From Podocnemis expansa (lineage: Eukaryota; Chordata; Testudines; Podocnemididae), in NCBI GenBank assembly GCA_007922195.1, contig ML682005.1:31031042-31095041 (forward strand): a stretch of 64,000 bases of DNA. Reading direction: 5' to 3'. The first letter of the stretch is position 1. Each line of letters opens with the position of its first letter. A program made the position numbers and the translations under genes. The notes beneath the pieces were generated by a model, which worked only from the letters and a program-made list of their open reading frames with translations, was not told the DNA's origin and searched no databases. This document shows positions 47,497 through 61,010 of the stretch, piece after piece.

Positions 47497-47763
47497 CTAT
47501 AACTCAGCTTCTACTTTCATCAAAAGAAATAAAAGACAAATATCCAAATCTCTGTCATACAAGTTATTCTTGAGACTGGTCATTATTTCCATGTCTAATT
47601 TTTCCCAGATTTTTATATACCATCTGTCCAGTCTAAGAGAACTGTCCTTTCCCCAATAAGCATCATGAGGATCCAAACAGCCAATAAAAAAGTAATAGAC
47701 CATTCTGAACAAAGCTAAAATCTTGATCACCATCATATAATAAACCATTGTGGGAGATAACAC
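47497..47763 (-). pseudogene. possible L1 ORF2 C-terminal fragment
   Basis: The minus-strand frame contains WGKDSSLRLDRWYIKIWEKL followed by DMEIMTS. This resembles the C-terminal part of L1 ORF2, where a W-K--S-P----W--KIW motif is followed by MEK-T. A similar piece, EDVLFYLLLSAARIFVHVDW on minus at about 48880-48930, looks like the preceding L1 block (LLLAAR--IA--W) but is 1.2 kb away and overlaps it in content, so two decayed fragments are likely. The call rests on motif resemblance only. Confidence 0.35.
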
Positions 47764-50025
47764 AACAGGTTTATTGAAGATCAGGTTACTATGTCTTTCA
47801 ACCAGATGCCAAAATCTTAATTTTTAGACAGTTATAGCACCCTAAAACCTGATGGTACACTATCTCTATGATATAAATCATTTTCAGAAAAAATCTCATT
47901 ATGAACATATTATGTTGGGTAAAGTTAGTGCCAACATTATACAAATGAGTCTGTGATTAACAGCAAATGAAATTTATTCAAGATAGCAATACATCGAGGA
48001 TCCAACTTAACATAAATATGAATGCTAATGTCTGTTTACCAACACTCTGTGTAATCTCAATTTTCAAGGACTTTGGTCAGTAATTAGAATGTTGTTTTGC
48101 CCATAAACCTTTTGAATTTTTATTTTGAAAGAAAACAGTGGCTAAGAGACACATTGCAATAAAAAGTTTATGTTGTATGATATAATTAAAGCAAAATATA
48201 CTGACATGTGGGTAATCAATATCCCATTCTGCATATACTTTTTTAAGTTTTAACATCTTACTATTACAGATAAGCATCTGTTTCCTACAACATTTAGTTC
48301 AATTGCTTAAAATAAAAATAAAAAAGCCAAAGGACTTCATTATACCCTGATGAATAGAATGGGAGTTTGGCCATGGACTTTAGTGTGAGCAGGATAAAGC
48401 TCTAAGTTAAGCAGTGGAGTACAGATTGTATCATAAAAGACATCCAGCATAACATGTTAGTAATTTATGCCATTTAGTTCCAAGCATGAAATGGGTTAAC
48501 ACAAATATTTGGTTATATCAGATTTAAAAACAAATAGCAGAAATTTCAGATCTGTTAATAGGTACCACAGATTACTCCTTCTTTTTATTTTTTCATGATC
48601 CCAAATAAACAATAAACTATTAGTACATGAGTGCAAGACCAACTATCCAGGTAGCAAAAAGGGTCCTGGACAAAGAGGTCAACGCATACTTTATAACTAA
48701 ATGGAAGTTCCAATGATCTTAATATGGAGAAATATTCTTGATTAAATATAGTCATGTTTTCTGATCTCTGTTATATAGATCACATTTCAGGTTAGTCATT
48801 TTATTCAATGGATAAATTTCCTAGATTATTTTAAATTACCTGTAAAGTGAAGGTGCCTTGCTTTTTGCCCTTTCACCCAATCTACATGGACAAAAATCCT
48901 AGCAGCTGATAATAAGAGATAAAACAACACATCCTCAGCATGGACTTGATCCAAAGTCCACTAACACAATGGGGCAGGAATTGTTAACTTCAGTAAGTCC
49001 ATCCTCCAGACTGGAAGTGTAATTGTCAATGCCCCAAAAAGTCTGAGTAAGGGATAATACACTAGACAGACTTAAAATTAAATTACAATATTTTCCCACA
49101 GAAATATACAATCCTTAGCATTTTGGGTAATTTCTACCATCTGTGAATCAGAGAATCCCATAATCCACACTTCTGTTAAAATTTTTCTAGACAACAGGGT
49201 CTATCATCACATAACTATACTTGGCTCTTGGGAAACACAACTGAGGACTTTGATCCTTAGAAATTATTCAGTTTCTCCTGAATAATCTGCATCAATATTT
49301 TATTTAGTATTTTTTTTAATTATAGAGATATTCTCAATGTTTATTTTTAGAGTCAAAGTCCACTGAAATTGATGGACAGATCTTTTTTCCTTGTTACAGA
49401 AGGAAAATTACATGGGAGCATTAGCATTCCCTTCTTTTCTTATTATTTAGTAATTTTACACAGAGTAAGCCAGAGTTGGTAGCATGGAAATCTCCACCAA
49501 CAGTTGCTAGCTAAAGTTTCCGTAATCAATTATTTATTATGAAAAACAAACAAAAAAGCCATTTTTCCTAAATCTCAAAAAATACATACCTTTTTATTAA
49601 CTCCCTTTCTTAGCATATTTGTACCATGTGAACCAAGATTAAGATGTTCTTAGTTCACTTTCTCTCTGTTGCCTCCCATTCATAACAATTCTTTCTACCA
49701 TTCAGTTTGGGGAAATAAAGCTATGAGGTCAAAAGCATTACATCACAGAAGTCACTGTTCAAGAAAACACTTAAGTACTTACTAAATTTTAAATATATGG
49801 TTAAATCCTGTGGAAGTTGATGGGACTTTGATATGTTTAAAATGTGTTCAAGGCCTTGACTTCAGTTCTGAAAACAACTATTTAGGGGAGCAATCACACT
49901 GAACTGATGAAAGAACCAGCATCTGTAAGCATATGAAACAGACAAGTCTTAATCTGCAATAATAAAATCTCAGCAGTTGCCCAGTTATACATATACATGT
50001 AACACTAGCTATTGGTCTAATTTCA
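47764..50025. other. no gene; possible second L1 fragment at 48840-48960
   Basis: AT-rich throughout. Apart from the L1-like minus-strand block at 48840-48960 I recognise nothing. Confidence 0.3.
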
Positions 50026-51040
50026 GTAGAACCGCAAATATACAAACATATCTTGAATGGAGGTGGTTCATAACACCTAAATGTTTGTAACTCAGAACAA
50101 ACCTTATAGCCCAGGACCCTGCAGTCATTGTCTTCCAGCTGAGACAGAGAGATCTTTGCGAAAGTGGCACCTGGCTTGCAAGCAGCCCCCTACTTTATTC
50201 CTGTTTCTTACCTTTAGCCTGAATGGGGTGGGGGTGGTGGTGGAGGCGGCTGCTTCCCTCCAAGGCCATACAAGCCCCAGCTGCCTCTTCCAAGGGCTTC
50301 CTCTATTGTGTGCATTACTTGCTAGGCTCTAAAGGCAGCATGTGTCAGGGCGTTGGTGCCAGCCCACTGCCAGCATTCCTCCCCCTTCACTTACATTCCC
50401 AAAGGTACTGGCAGGATTGCAGAGTGAAACCACAGGCTAAGTCTGGGCTGCATCAGTGCACAGACATGGCCCTTTAAAACACCTCTGAACATAGTGTGCA
50501 GGCAGTAGCTCTGAGCCTCAGATTCTGGCTCCCACTCCAGCACCAGCTTAAATTTTGTCTAAAAAGTAGCTCAGTAGATCCCTGTAAGAGGCTACAGCTT
50601 CTTCACTGCACTCCTTTCCCCGCTGCCACCTCAACAGAGGGTGGTGGTGAAAACAGTTCTCCTCTCCAGTCATGTGGGATGGTAACAGGGATGAAACAGA
50701 GCTCTTGTCTTACTGGAAACAGCGAAGACCCCAAGCCGCTTCCATGTATTCCAACCTTTTAGGTATAGTGCTGTATTTGCTTTCTTCCCCTACCCCATCC
50801 CACTGCTTCCCGATTTCCTAGCCATAGCCTATGCTTGGAGGACTTTTCAGTGGCAGCTGACCGACAAATAAGCAAGGCACATAAAATGGGGACATGCTGC
50901 TGAAAGCCAACCGCAAATGGGTTGCAACAAGGAGTTGTGTGGCACTTGCATCTGTTAGGGTGCAGGACTTCCAGCACCCACCTTCTGGAGTGCAGCAGTG
51001 AGTACATACTTGTCAATAGCACTCAGCATGCCGGGCTGAC
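50026..51040. repeat. composite dispersed-repeat block
   Basis: Starts AGTAGAACCGCAAATATACA and GAATGGAGGTGGTTCATAAC, which I recognise as the start of a common turtle repeat (usual form with CTCAGAGTTACGAACACC). It is GC-richer than its flanks. Near 50925-50948 it contains CAACAAGGAGTTGTGTGGCA, a short piece of the SINE. Near 51039-51070 it resembles 18520-18550. Frames here are compositional. Confidence 0.4.
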
Positions 51041-53113
51041 AATGGCAATTTTGCCATCGTCAGTGAAGCCATACCTTTACTCAGGTCCCATTTGGTGTTC
51101 AGTTGATGGGTCAGTTCATAATTCTAGTGTTTGTATCTTTAAGCTTCTATTGTATCATTTTGCCACAAAATAAGCACTATGCAGACTTCTCATTAAGGCA
51201 GAGTTGGTCTTTCAGAATAATGTGAAGGGTTTAATGGCTACAAATTATGCTTTAATAACTGCTGACAAAAGCTAGTCATATTTTGCTCACACAGGCTTGG
51301 CAGAAGCATCTTAATATTTGTCATCATAAGTTTTCCATTTCTGTCTTCATATATGCAAGAAATGTCTATTTGTAGCAACCATAGATTTTTCAAATGTTTT
51401 GTATCATTCCTACTTGGCTTTTAATTCAGCTATGTAATTTGTTCCATTTCCAGTCAGAATTGGTGAGGATTTCCATTGTATTTGCTATGAAAATCTTTAA
51501 ACTGAACTGTTGGTCATTAAAAAGAAAAAAAAAAAAAAGGAAAGAAAAAAGTAAAGAAACTGTGATCTGTGCTTTTACATCGCAATCAGCTGTCACTAAT
51601 GTTATGATGCTTATCGGCTCAAATAAAATAAGATTATTGATTTTTCTTATTGTCAGAACAGCAGAGGTTTCAAAAGGGACAATTCAAAAGAAATAATTTA
51701 AGCGACACCTTCACTTTAGTGATGTCAGGTAATTATTTATATTACACAGGAGTGAAATACATTTAAAATGTAAAATCGCCCATAATTTAAAGGTGAGATT
51801 TTAGTTCCTAGACTTTAAATATAATCTTTGTTTATTTGAAAAGGAATAATCAAAAAGGGTGGGAGAAAGAGTATGACATAGTGGGTATGGGAAAGCAAGC
51901 CTAGCAGTGCCTTGGTTTGATCATATTTAAAAACAAAACAAAAACAAAACAAAAACAAAAAAAAACCTTTGAAATCCATCTGACTGAATCAAAGGGTTTT
52001 ATGAAATTTTGGTAAAGAAATTAGAGGGTTTGAAATTAACAGAAGTGTCTCATCCATGTACTCAATTTCTGTTTCACATTCAATATTTTAACTCCCTGGA
52101 CACTGCTAATATTCCTCATCACTTAAACAAATGATTCTATTAAAACAGCAAATAACAAGGGCAAAAAATATGTATATATTCAGTGCAGTGCTTCTAAAAA
52201 TTTTCATAAATTCACATTCTAAAGCTAAACTATTTCAATCCAAACCATTCAGTAATTCTAACCTTTGGCCGATGTGTCTCTCTCATCCATTTCAATTACT
52301 TATTTACTTACTCACTCTCCAAGGATGAAATTCACCCTTGTACAGATAGCCCACGCAGACACAAACACCTTAAGGCCCACAAAATAGGGATTCTGTGGAA
52401 CTGAAGGCAAAAAGTTGAACCTTTGCACAATTGAATTTCACCTCAGTTCTGCAATGTTTTTGCTACTGTTGTGGTAATTTTATATTTCAGTTTTATCTAC
52501 TCATCAAGTTTTAAATTTTAAATGTTAGTTTTCTTTAGAGTTGAAAATAAACTGCTGCTGTAAAGACGACTTTGGGTAACATCCTGAGAGATGTATTCCA
52601 CCAAAAGGCATACAACTACCACTCTCAAATATATTCAGTTAAGCGCTAGGAATATAACAGTTGTAGCTAGACACCAGGCAGGGTCCTCTAGCTCGCTGTT
52701 GGACAGAAAACTAAAAATAAATAAATAAATAAATAAAAATTATATAAACTAAAAGTTTCTGGGTGGCTAGTCCTCAGTATATGATAGTGTAATAGGTAAA
52801 TATCAAAATGAAAGATTAAATGAGAAAAAAGATTTTAAATTGTTTCAAAAGAAAGGTATTTACACTCTTGAAAACCATGTAGCTTTACTCACATAGGCTG
52901 TTCCATTGATATTGATGGGCTTACAACATCAGCTCCTTCTCAGAAACTGTCAGGATGGCAACCAACATCTTCAGTTTGGAGCATTCAGAGTTGGTAAGAA
53001 TGCAAGGGCAAAATTTAAAGTAACCAAAAAGGGACTATTATGGATGCGCTCCAGTGATTGTAATCTAATCAGTGCAATACAAATGACTGAAGCAAAAGCA
53101 ATTGAGACCTGTA
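51041..53113. other. no gene; simple repeats
   Basis: AT-rich. An (AAAAAC)n-like run lies at about 51931-51965 and an (AAAT)n run at 52714-52739. No coding or RNA signal. Confidence 0.4.
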
Positions 53114-53121
53114 GTGTAGAC

Positions 53122-53338
53122 CAGTGTTTCCCAACCAGTGCGCCATGGCACACAGGTGTGCCATGAGGGCTGAGCAAACGTGCCACAAATTTTTTTGAAA
53201 AACTATTCAAAGAGCTCTGGATTGGCTAATTGGCTCATGAATATTCATGAGTTCATTTGGCTACTATATGGTGGTGTGCCTCAAATTGATTAAAGGTAGC
53301 AAGGTGTGCCACGGCAGAAAAAATGTTGGGAACCACTA
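53122..53338. mobile_element. hAT-type MITE
   Basis: A 217-bp element with ends CAGTGTTTCCCAACCAGTG and (complement) TAGTGGTTCCCAACATTTT. The flanking octamers are GTGTAGAC (53114-53121) and GTGTATAC (53339-53346), an 8-bp target duplication with one mismatch. The interior has repeated GTGCCATG/GTGCCACGG words, as does the element at 35001. Non-coding. Confidence 0.88.
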
Positions 53339-53346
53339 GTGTATAC

Positions 53347-54529
53347 ATTTGTGAGCAAACACTGAACTCAAGTTCTACAGGTATGTGGACATTCCTTGGT
53401 AGTGTTAACATGCAACAGACCTCAGTAAACACTGACGTTTATAATTCTTTCATGTTTGCATTGCCCCTGGCAAAGAGCCCCAACCACTGAGGAACAAAAA
53501 CGAGCATGTTAGTTGTCTTTTGATATACAGTGGGGACCTTAATAACTCACATTATTTTAGAGTAAACAAACTTCTCAAAGGAGAGCCTTCTCAAAGCCTG
53601 ATGATTTTGAATTCAAACTTAAGGAAATACAGAAATGTAACTGGAACTCAAACAACCTCATTAATGAAAAAGAAAGAAAAAATTATTTCTAACAGGATGA
53701 AGTAATTTAATATTATTATGATTTTTAAAATCTTTTCCACATGGTGTGATGAGAAATCTTTTTTAAATGTTATGTCATGATACTAATTTAGGTATGTGCC
53801 ATATTCAATTTTTTTCTGAATGGATGCATGTTCTAAGTATTGATTACAGTTGATGGACATGGTAGAAATAGCTCAAACAGGTAGGCACCAATTAATGGCT
53901 CATATACTCATTACTGAAGAGTCTAAAGGAGGTGCACTAAACCATCCAAACCCAATTTAGATAATATTATGGAGGAAATCTCTGACTCTGCAGATTTTGA
54001 GCTTCCAGGCAGGGCCTCAAGAACCCAAAACGGTAGAGCTGCACCTGTACTGCTATTCAGTGGGAAGACATAAATGTGCAGATAATATGTAGGAAATGCC
54101 ATATGCACAGTAATTCCACTGATTTGGCATCAGGCCTCAAGAGCGCAAAGCAGTGAAAGCTGGTATGTAGTTGGGAAGTTAGTGCATGACCTGTTTTTTT
54201 CAAGAATATTGTGTGTATCCAGGGATTGCAAAATCCATGTAGATCATGGTAGATTGTGCTTGCTGTTACCCAATTGACTGCAATGTTAACCACAACCTAG
54301 CTGTGTAGGGTGTACCATGCCTAGTCTTTGTATTGGGTGAAGGTTCTTCATCAGCACTGCACAATACTCTTTCATTCTGTCTTTAGGCAAAAAATTTGAG
54401 ATACTTACATCACTTACCATGTGGATCTAGAATTCACTGACAATTAGTTAAAAGTCTTAGTACTTAAACACTGTCGCACACATACAAAAATATGCCAAAA
54501 CAATGAGAACACCATCAGGTGTGGCTTGG
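53347..54529. other. no gene recognised
   Basis: AT-rich; nothing supportable. Confidence 0.35.
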
Positions 54530-54632
54530 AGCCCATGAAAGCTTATGACTGAATAAGCCTGTTAGTCTATAAGGTGCCACATGACTCTTGTTGTGTTTGC
54601 TGTACACAGACTAACACGGCTATCCCTCTGGA
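54530..54632 (-). repeat. SINE, 5' half
   Basis: On minus: CCAGAGGGATAGCCGTGTTA, GTCTGTGTACAGCAAACACA, AAGAGTCATGTGGCACCTTA, TAGACTAACAGG and TTATTCAGTCATAAGC. This subtype (GTCTGTGTAC, CACCTTATAGAC) differs from the others in the window (GTCTAGTTCAGC, CACTTTTAAAGAC), so at least two subfamilies are present. Confidence 0.8.
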
Positions 54633-57600
54633 TAAAAATATGTCAGTAGTCATGGAAGGGAATTCCGCATCACTAAAATAAGGGAAGAAATTAATGAAAT
54701 GGAAAAGATCTGAAATACATGACTAGATTAAAACCTACCATCTAGTTACTGTAGTTTTCTCAAAGCAGTATATCAATATATTGTTGTTTATTTGGACTCT
54801 ATAATACAAATATAAATGAAACTGGAATTAAAATAGTTATCTAGGTAAAGTGGTACTGAATTATATGAAGAATAACATACAACTAATAATATAAAGACTT
54901 AAGCATAGTAAAAAAAAAAAACAGAAATGTAAATAATATTTTGCAACCTGAATATTTTCTGCATCTTTTCCAAGAGTCAGAGTATTTTCATTTAATTTGT
55001 TATATACTTATCTTTTATAGTATATGGTCCAAAATATTCTTAACTACACTAAATAAAACTGTTTCAGTAATTTAATCTTCTCACTTTACACAACATATTG
55101 AATTTTTTTTGACTCTGGAACTAATACTTAGTAGGATATTGGTTCATCAAATTACAAAACTCAATATTTTTCTAGGTAATGGAATATGTAAAAGTAAATG
55201 ATATTTCACTCAGATTCATTGCTATTTATGGTATGTCACTGATAAGTGTCAAAGGAAGTCCCAGGGCCAAAGGCTTTAAGATGTGAAGCATCAACCTGCT
55301 GTTTAACTTTTCTATTTTTTCCCTTTATTTAAAAAAAAAGGGGAGGGGATTAATTCACAAATGTGCAGCGTGCCATTAAACACAGTAAGAACTGAATAAG
55401 AAGTAATAGAGTATCAGGCATTATTTTTCTCTATAGTAAAATAAAATGCAGCCCTCATTTAGTTTTATACTAAGAGATTCTCAGATATTACTACTTGTTC
55501 TGACAAGCAACTTAAAAATATATAGCAAAAACTTGTATACAAAACAGTGCATGGGAAAATTACCCCCCCACACACACACGCCTTAACATACCTAAAAACA
55601 AGTAAATGTGTTCAGATTTTAAAAATTGAAAGGAATCAAGAACACCTGGGTCGGGGGTAAGAGTGGAAATGAACTCCTGAAGGACTTACACTTATTTATA
55701 CACGACTTATTTTTCTTGTCTGATTTTTGGCAAGTAAAACAGTTGTCATGCTCGAGACCTTCACTTCTCTAAACTGGAGTTCTCATACCTTTCATGGTTT
55801 GTTCTCAGATGAAATTATTTTTTTATAAATTGTTGGTCTACAAGATGCAGAAAATCTGGCTGAGGGAAAAAAAATAAAAAGGCATCTTTTTTCTAGATTT
55901 CAACCAAAAAAAGGGATGCATGAAGTGTTGTGGTATTTTTGAACACGTTCTCAAATGGCATGTCAATGAGATGGAAGAATCTGATAAAAGTAGCTGGGGA
56001 GCTCATGCAGACCTGTGGCTGAAGGGTAATATTTCAAATTCTGGACTTTTTCTTGCATACACCAGTCCATAATTAGAACCCAGTGAATTTTTTTTTCAGA
56101 TAACTTCTCATATATTTTGTTCAAAAATAGTTTTATTTTACTTTATCATCCCTGGGATGGTGGACAGTTCTTGGAGTTGGTTCATGTCTGCAGAAGTGGA
56201 AGGCCTGAGGGGTAGAAGTACAGAATAAGCTTGCCCCACATTCACTCTGCAGTGGCCACCTACATTCCCTAAGACTACGCTCTGGCTCAAGGCATCACTG
56301 CTCTACTCACTCAAATGTGGTCTGGCCACTTCTTATGATGGAGGGGGGGTGGCCAAACCAAACCTGAGAGGCATTTCACCAGAGATTTTTTGGTTTTATT
56401 TCTTGCTACAGATTGATTTCCATTTCATTTTCTATTACTATGCATTTGGGGGGGGGGAGCCCCACAAAACAACAACAAAAAACATATAAACACGCTGGGC
56501 TGTACCCATAATGGATTAAGCTCTGCCTCAATAGTTAAGTTTCCTTCTTCAGCAGTAGACTCCCACCCCCAGTGCCTACAGATTCAGTCTCTCATTGGGA
56601 GCTACGTAGCACAGGATGTGTAGGTTTCTTCGCTATGATTTGAGCTACAGAGCACCTTAAAGACTCCTAGCTGTCCTCTAATATTCTAACAGTAGGGAAC
56701 CTACCTAGAGCATAGCCCCCAACAGACTCACAGTCACAGAACATATGATACAGTGCAACGGAAAGAGTGGCACTGCATAGGCAGTTACTCTACTTATGTC
56801 TCAGTGGCCATAAAAGAGGGAAAGCAGGACCACACTTTAGTCAAAGTCTCTATGATCAGGGAGTGCATTGTTAGAGAGTCATGGGGAAAATCAAGAGAGG
56901 GAGGCAAGATGGGGAAAACCATATATGGGATGTGGCAACACTGAGGTGAGCACGTGAGGAAATCTGAGGTGACGATTAGAGAGCCAAACATGAACAGGGA
57001 GGGGCGGTGAAGGGGAAGCCAAGTAGGAATATTTGAACAGGAGTGTGTGCGCAAATATAATGATGCAAATTAAACTATGAGGACATCACCTTATTTGCAC
57101 AAATTCTCCAAACTTCTAGATCTACGTCCCCAATAGACATAGTGCACCAACTGGAAATTCTAGTGCAACAGGCATGCAACAGTTAACAGTGTCAGCGATC
57201 TGGCTAGTGACCAGTTACCAATGTCTGCATTATTAGATTTCGTTACAACTAATTTTAGGTGGGGGCGCATAATTTCTGGCTGTGTAGAGTGTGGAATTAA
57301 AATAGTCTGTAATTAAGCTGTAATGAAAAATAATGTTTCTAGATATCCTAATGAGGTGGACAGTGCTTAATCAGAAACATCTGTTCAGCAGATGGCTGCT
57401 CATGGTGGTTCTAGAGGGTAAGTATATTCATAAATGTACTGTGTGAATTTGTGAATTGGAGCATTTTACATAACTCAGTATGACCATGTGAGCAGAGGAA
57501 TACAAAGCTGATTGCTTGTATTTACCAAATAGCTTTTATAGCTACCTCAAAGCTTACTATTTTCTCATTACATAACAGTTTAACCTTCCCTTTTTTTTTT

Positions 57601-58088
57601 TTATACACTATATATGAATTGTCACTTTGTGGATACTTTTTAAAAAACAATTAGAAAATTAAAATAATCATTTTAATTATATTCTTTTACTTTTACTTGT
57701 ATGGGTACCAAGGAAAGAGCAACTTTGTTTCCTAAAGCGTTCATGCTTAGCCCTCATTTGAAGTCCAAATCCTCAATTTACAAGATCATAACTTCTTGTT
57801 ATGGAAGTCATGTCTGACAGTGATATAGCTGTCGTGTTTTTAATGTGAATCCTTAAGAATCACTCCACCTTAGGTATGCAGTGCTGGTATCCTTTAAATC
57901 CTTCAGCCAGAGTTTGCTCCAGTAGTAACATGTTCCATTGCTCATGGCACTTGAAGACAGGGGAGGCAGAAAAGAATTACTAAAGTGGGTGGGCGGAGAG
58001 ATATTTACTTGAGTAAAGGATTTGGTTTAACTGTCCATCTAAGAAGCTATCCTTTTTATACTGAGGCTAGATTGAGTACTTCAGTGGT
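54633..58088. other. no gene recognised
   Basis: 3.4 kb of AT-rich DNA with G runs near 56344 and 56448. No gene, MITE or SINE was recognised. Confidence 0.35.
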
Positions 58089-58096
58089 GGTGGGAG

Positions 58097-59767
58097 GCTA
58101 CGTTCCCTCTAATGTGCGCGGCAGTGTGGCCGTGCACAAAATAACCCCGTGCCGCACAGGATTTCGTCATTCCCGCGCATGCAGTGGAGGAGGCAGGTCA
58201 GGCACGAGGCCCGGGGTAGGGAGTGGGCCGAGGGTGCAGCCAAGTATCACTGCGGGTGGGGGAAAGTCCCAGGGTCGGGTCCACTGGGCTGGCAGGCGGT
58301 GCAGACGGAGACCCAGAGGAGGCAGTGGCAGGCCCTGGGTCCAGCCGGGACAGCTCCACAGCGTGGCTGAGGCTTGGCCACCTGGAGAGGCCCAAGGTAG
58401 GGCTGGCCTGAAGTGGGCTGGGGGTGGGAGGTGGGGGGAAGCCCCAGGGTCAGGCTGGGTGGGCAGGGCAGCCAGAGGAAGCGGCAGGTCCCCAACAGGC
58501 AAGCTGCCCAGCAGGGCATCTTCCCTCAGCCACTGGGGATCGGAGGTGGTTACATGCACACACCATCCAATCACAGCTCAGCACAGATCTAAGAGTTCAG
58601 GTATTTCTTGAATATGAAGGCTACTTTTAGAAGGTTTGCTGGATAGCTTAGCTGGTAATGCTATTACCTTTTTAACCTTGGGGTTGTGAGTTCAAGACTT
58701 ATGAAAGGCACTTTTATTTTGGGCCCTTGCTCCCTACAAAACAGCTAAATTGGGGAGAAAAAAATAAGGATACTAATAAAATGAAGGAAAATAAAGTCTA
58801 CCATAAATAAAATTACTGAGGGGGGACCAATTAAATAAAACCACTAAAGGGGCAGGTTTGAACTGGACAGAAACAATTTAGGACATTTTTTTTAACTGTA
58901 AAAATGGGCTGCTGTGGAAAATGAAAAATGAGAAGTGAGTTAACAGTTTTTTTCCTCTCTTTCTAAACTTGTTTAGGTACTTTTGAAGTTTACATTTTGA
59001 AATTTTATTTTTTTAACTTTAGGCTCTTGAACATTAATGAAACAGTCATGAAAAATTTTCATTTAATGAAAAAAAGTTTTTGGCAAAATAAAACATTGGT
59101 AATTTTCTTTATTTTAAAATAATTTAGAAAACACATGACTTTGTGCAGTTTTAATGCTGCATTATATGATCATTACCCATTTTCCATGACATAATATGGT
59201 AATAACAGTTATATTAATACTAGGTAATTCTCCATGTGTCCTCCTTTTCGTACTTCCCTATTCCTTCTGTGCCTTGGGATCTGGTAACCCAACCCAGACA
59301 CCATGTCTCGCACACAAACCTTACTATGTTATGTGTCCTGCTCTGTGTTGATCTCCAAGGGGGAAGCATGTGTTCATTCTGAAACTACAGAGCCTGGCTC
59401 TTTAATTCAAGCTGTGGAACCTCGTGCTCAGAGCTTTGCATGTTCCTGGTTCAGTCCCTGGTGCTTTGGACAAGAAATGTGACAGCTAGGATCCAGATTG
59501 AATATGACTTTAGGCTTGGGCTATTTGAAAGCTGTGAATTAGTTTCTTTGGATTGTAGAGCATTTTGGGTAAATGCTAAGTAACTTAGGTGTTTCTTTTT
59601 CTTAATACAAAACAACTCTAAATAACAGCTTTTATTAGTTTTTCATTGTGCTAGATTTTTTCAGTAAGTTTTGTCGCATGAGTGTGCACACAAATTTGAT
59701 TCAGAAAAAGTTTTGCACATGGGTTGAAAATTTTGCACACAAGCCACCAAACCTTAGAGGGAACGTT
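58097..59767. mobile_element. hAT-type element, 1.67 kb, with nested sequences
   Basis: The ends carry ACGTTCCCTCTAA in inverted orientation (58100-58112 and the complement at 59755-59767). They are flanked by a perfect 8-bp duplication GGTGGGAG (58089-58096 and 59768-59775), the signature of hAT transposition. Subterminal GTGCGCGGCAGTGTGGCCGTGCAC at the left and GTGTGCACACAAA at the right are typical GC/GT-rich words. The interior holds a GC-rich tract (58180-58530) and a tRNA-Lys SINE. The long Gly/Arg-rich frames of the GC tract are not genes, and no transposase was seen. Confidence 0.8.
58628..58800 (+). repeat. tRNA-Lys-derived SINE
   Basis: The head is tRNA-like: CTGGATAGCTTAGCTGGTAA (A box region), an anticodon arm with a TTTTTAA loop consistent with a Lys TTT anticodon, and GGTTGTGAGTTCAAGAC (B box). 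A non-tRNA body (GGCACTTTTATTTTGGGC) and an A-rich tail follow. Stem mismatches and the body show a SINE, not a functional tRNA gene. It fits the tRNA-Lys SINEs known in turtles. Confidence 0.7.
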
Positions 59768-59775
59768 GGTGGGAG

Positions 59776-61010
59776 GGGGGCTGGAGCTTTCATTGATGGG
59801 AAATAAGGCACTTTTATTCAGGAGACATGAGTTCAGATTGGGAGAGGAGATTTGATAAAGAAATGTAGTAATAGCATGTGGGTGCTATCAGTGATCAAAC
59901 ATAAATAAATAAATAAATAAAAATCTACAGTCCAAAGTCCCTGCAGAGATTTTTCTCCCACCTTTGAAAACTCTGAAGAGAATGACAATTACAAGTTGCT
60001 GCTTTTAAACATGTATTTTGATAGTCCATCATGGGAAGAAATTTCCAGTAAAAAAGTGTGTAGTAGTCATGAAAACTACATTGGAGACACTGAGTCACAC
60101 CTACCTCACATGAAATAATCTTTTTCACTTAATACTATATCCCTGACATAGAAATATGGGTTGATGATGCATCTTCTAAGATTTCCATAGTATGAATGAA
60201 ATCTCATCATGACACATGAAGAGCTGAGCTCCTAGAAGAATATTGCAGTTAATGGGTAATTTAGTGTGTGCAGCACCAGCATGATTGTTTTAGGACAAAT
60301 TCCTCATAATGATTCCTAGCAAGGAAATGGGACATATCCCATGCTGTACCATCAAGGAAGAAAAGAATGAAGGGGAAGTCACAGCTAATCCAAAGATCTG
60401 CTAAGAGGACAATAAATGGAGATGCCACAGTGGGCCTTGAGGGAATTTGCATCCCAATAATGAAAGGCCTTAGATTCCCAAAAGTTGTGGGAAGGAGTTC
60501 AGTGCTGAAATGAAGCAGAGAGAGTCAAATAGTTGTGCCTTACAATTGTCTCAATTTCTCAGTGCTACTGATTTCTTTCCCCAATTCTAACATTGTGGCA
60601 AAAATGCCCTATCAGTTATATTTTGTGCTCATGAAATCCATCGAGGGAGCTTTTCATATAGGCCAAAACATTAAAAATATGTTCAAAAAGGAATATATTG
60701 TACAAAAAACATGGTGACTCGCAAAGTTCAACACAGTTAAACTTGCTTACGGAATGTTGAAGCCTCTGTAATAGGACTCATTGGATTTTTGACCCTGGGA
60801 ATGGAATACGTTCAGACCTGTGAATCCAAACATATCCCTAGAGTAACTCTTTCACTGTGGCAAATTTAGCACAGAGGTTTTTTGGTGTGACCTCCATAAT
60901 TCTCACTGCCTCATAAACAAGGAAGTACAGCAGCATTTAAAGCTGACTTGCGACATATCAATGTCAGATGCTAATGGTCCAATGTCCCAAGCCGGCCTTA
61001 AAAAAGGTTT
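59776..61010. other. no gene; (AAAT)n at 59902-59923
   Basis: AT-rich DNA; no coding signal recognised. Confidence 0.35.

Noticed and set aside
57985..58611. 208-residue Gly/Arg-rich plus-strand frame
   Set aside because: It covers the left end of a hAT element and its GC-rich tract. Frames are open on both strands, as expected from GC content, with no domain.
58628..58700. tRNA-Lys gene
   Set aside because: It has A- and B-box-like words and a Lys-type loop, but the stems do not pair and a SINE body with an A-rich tail follows.
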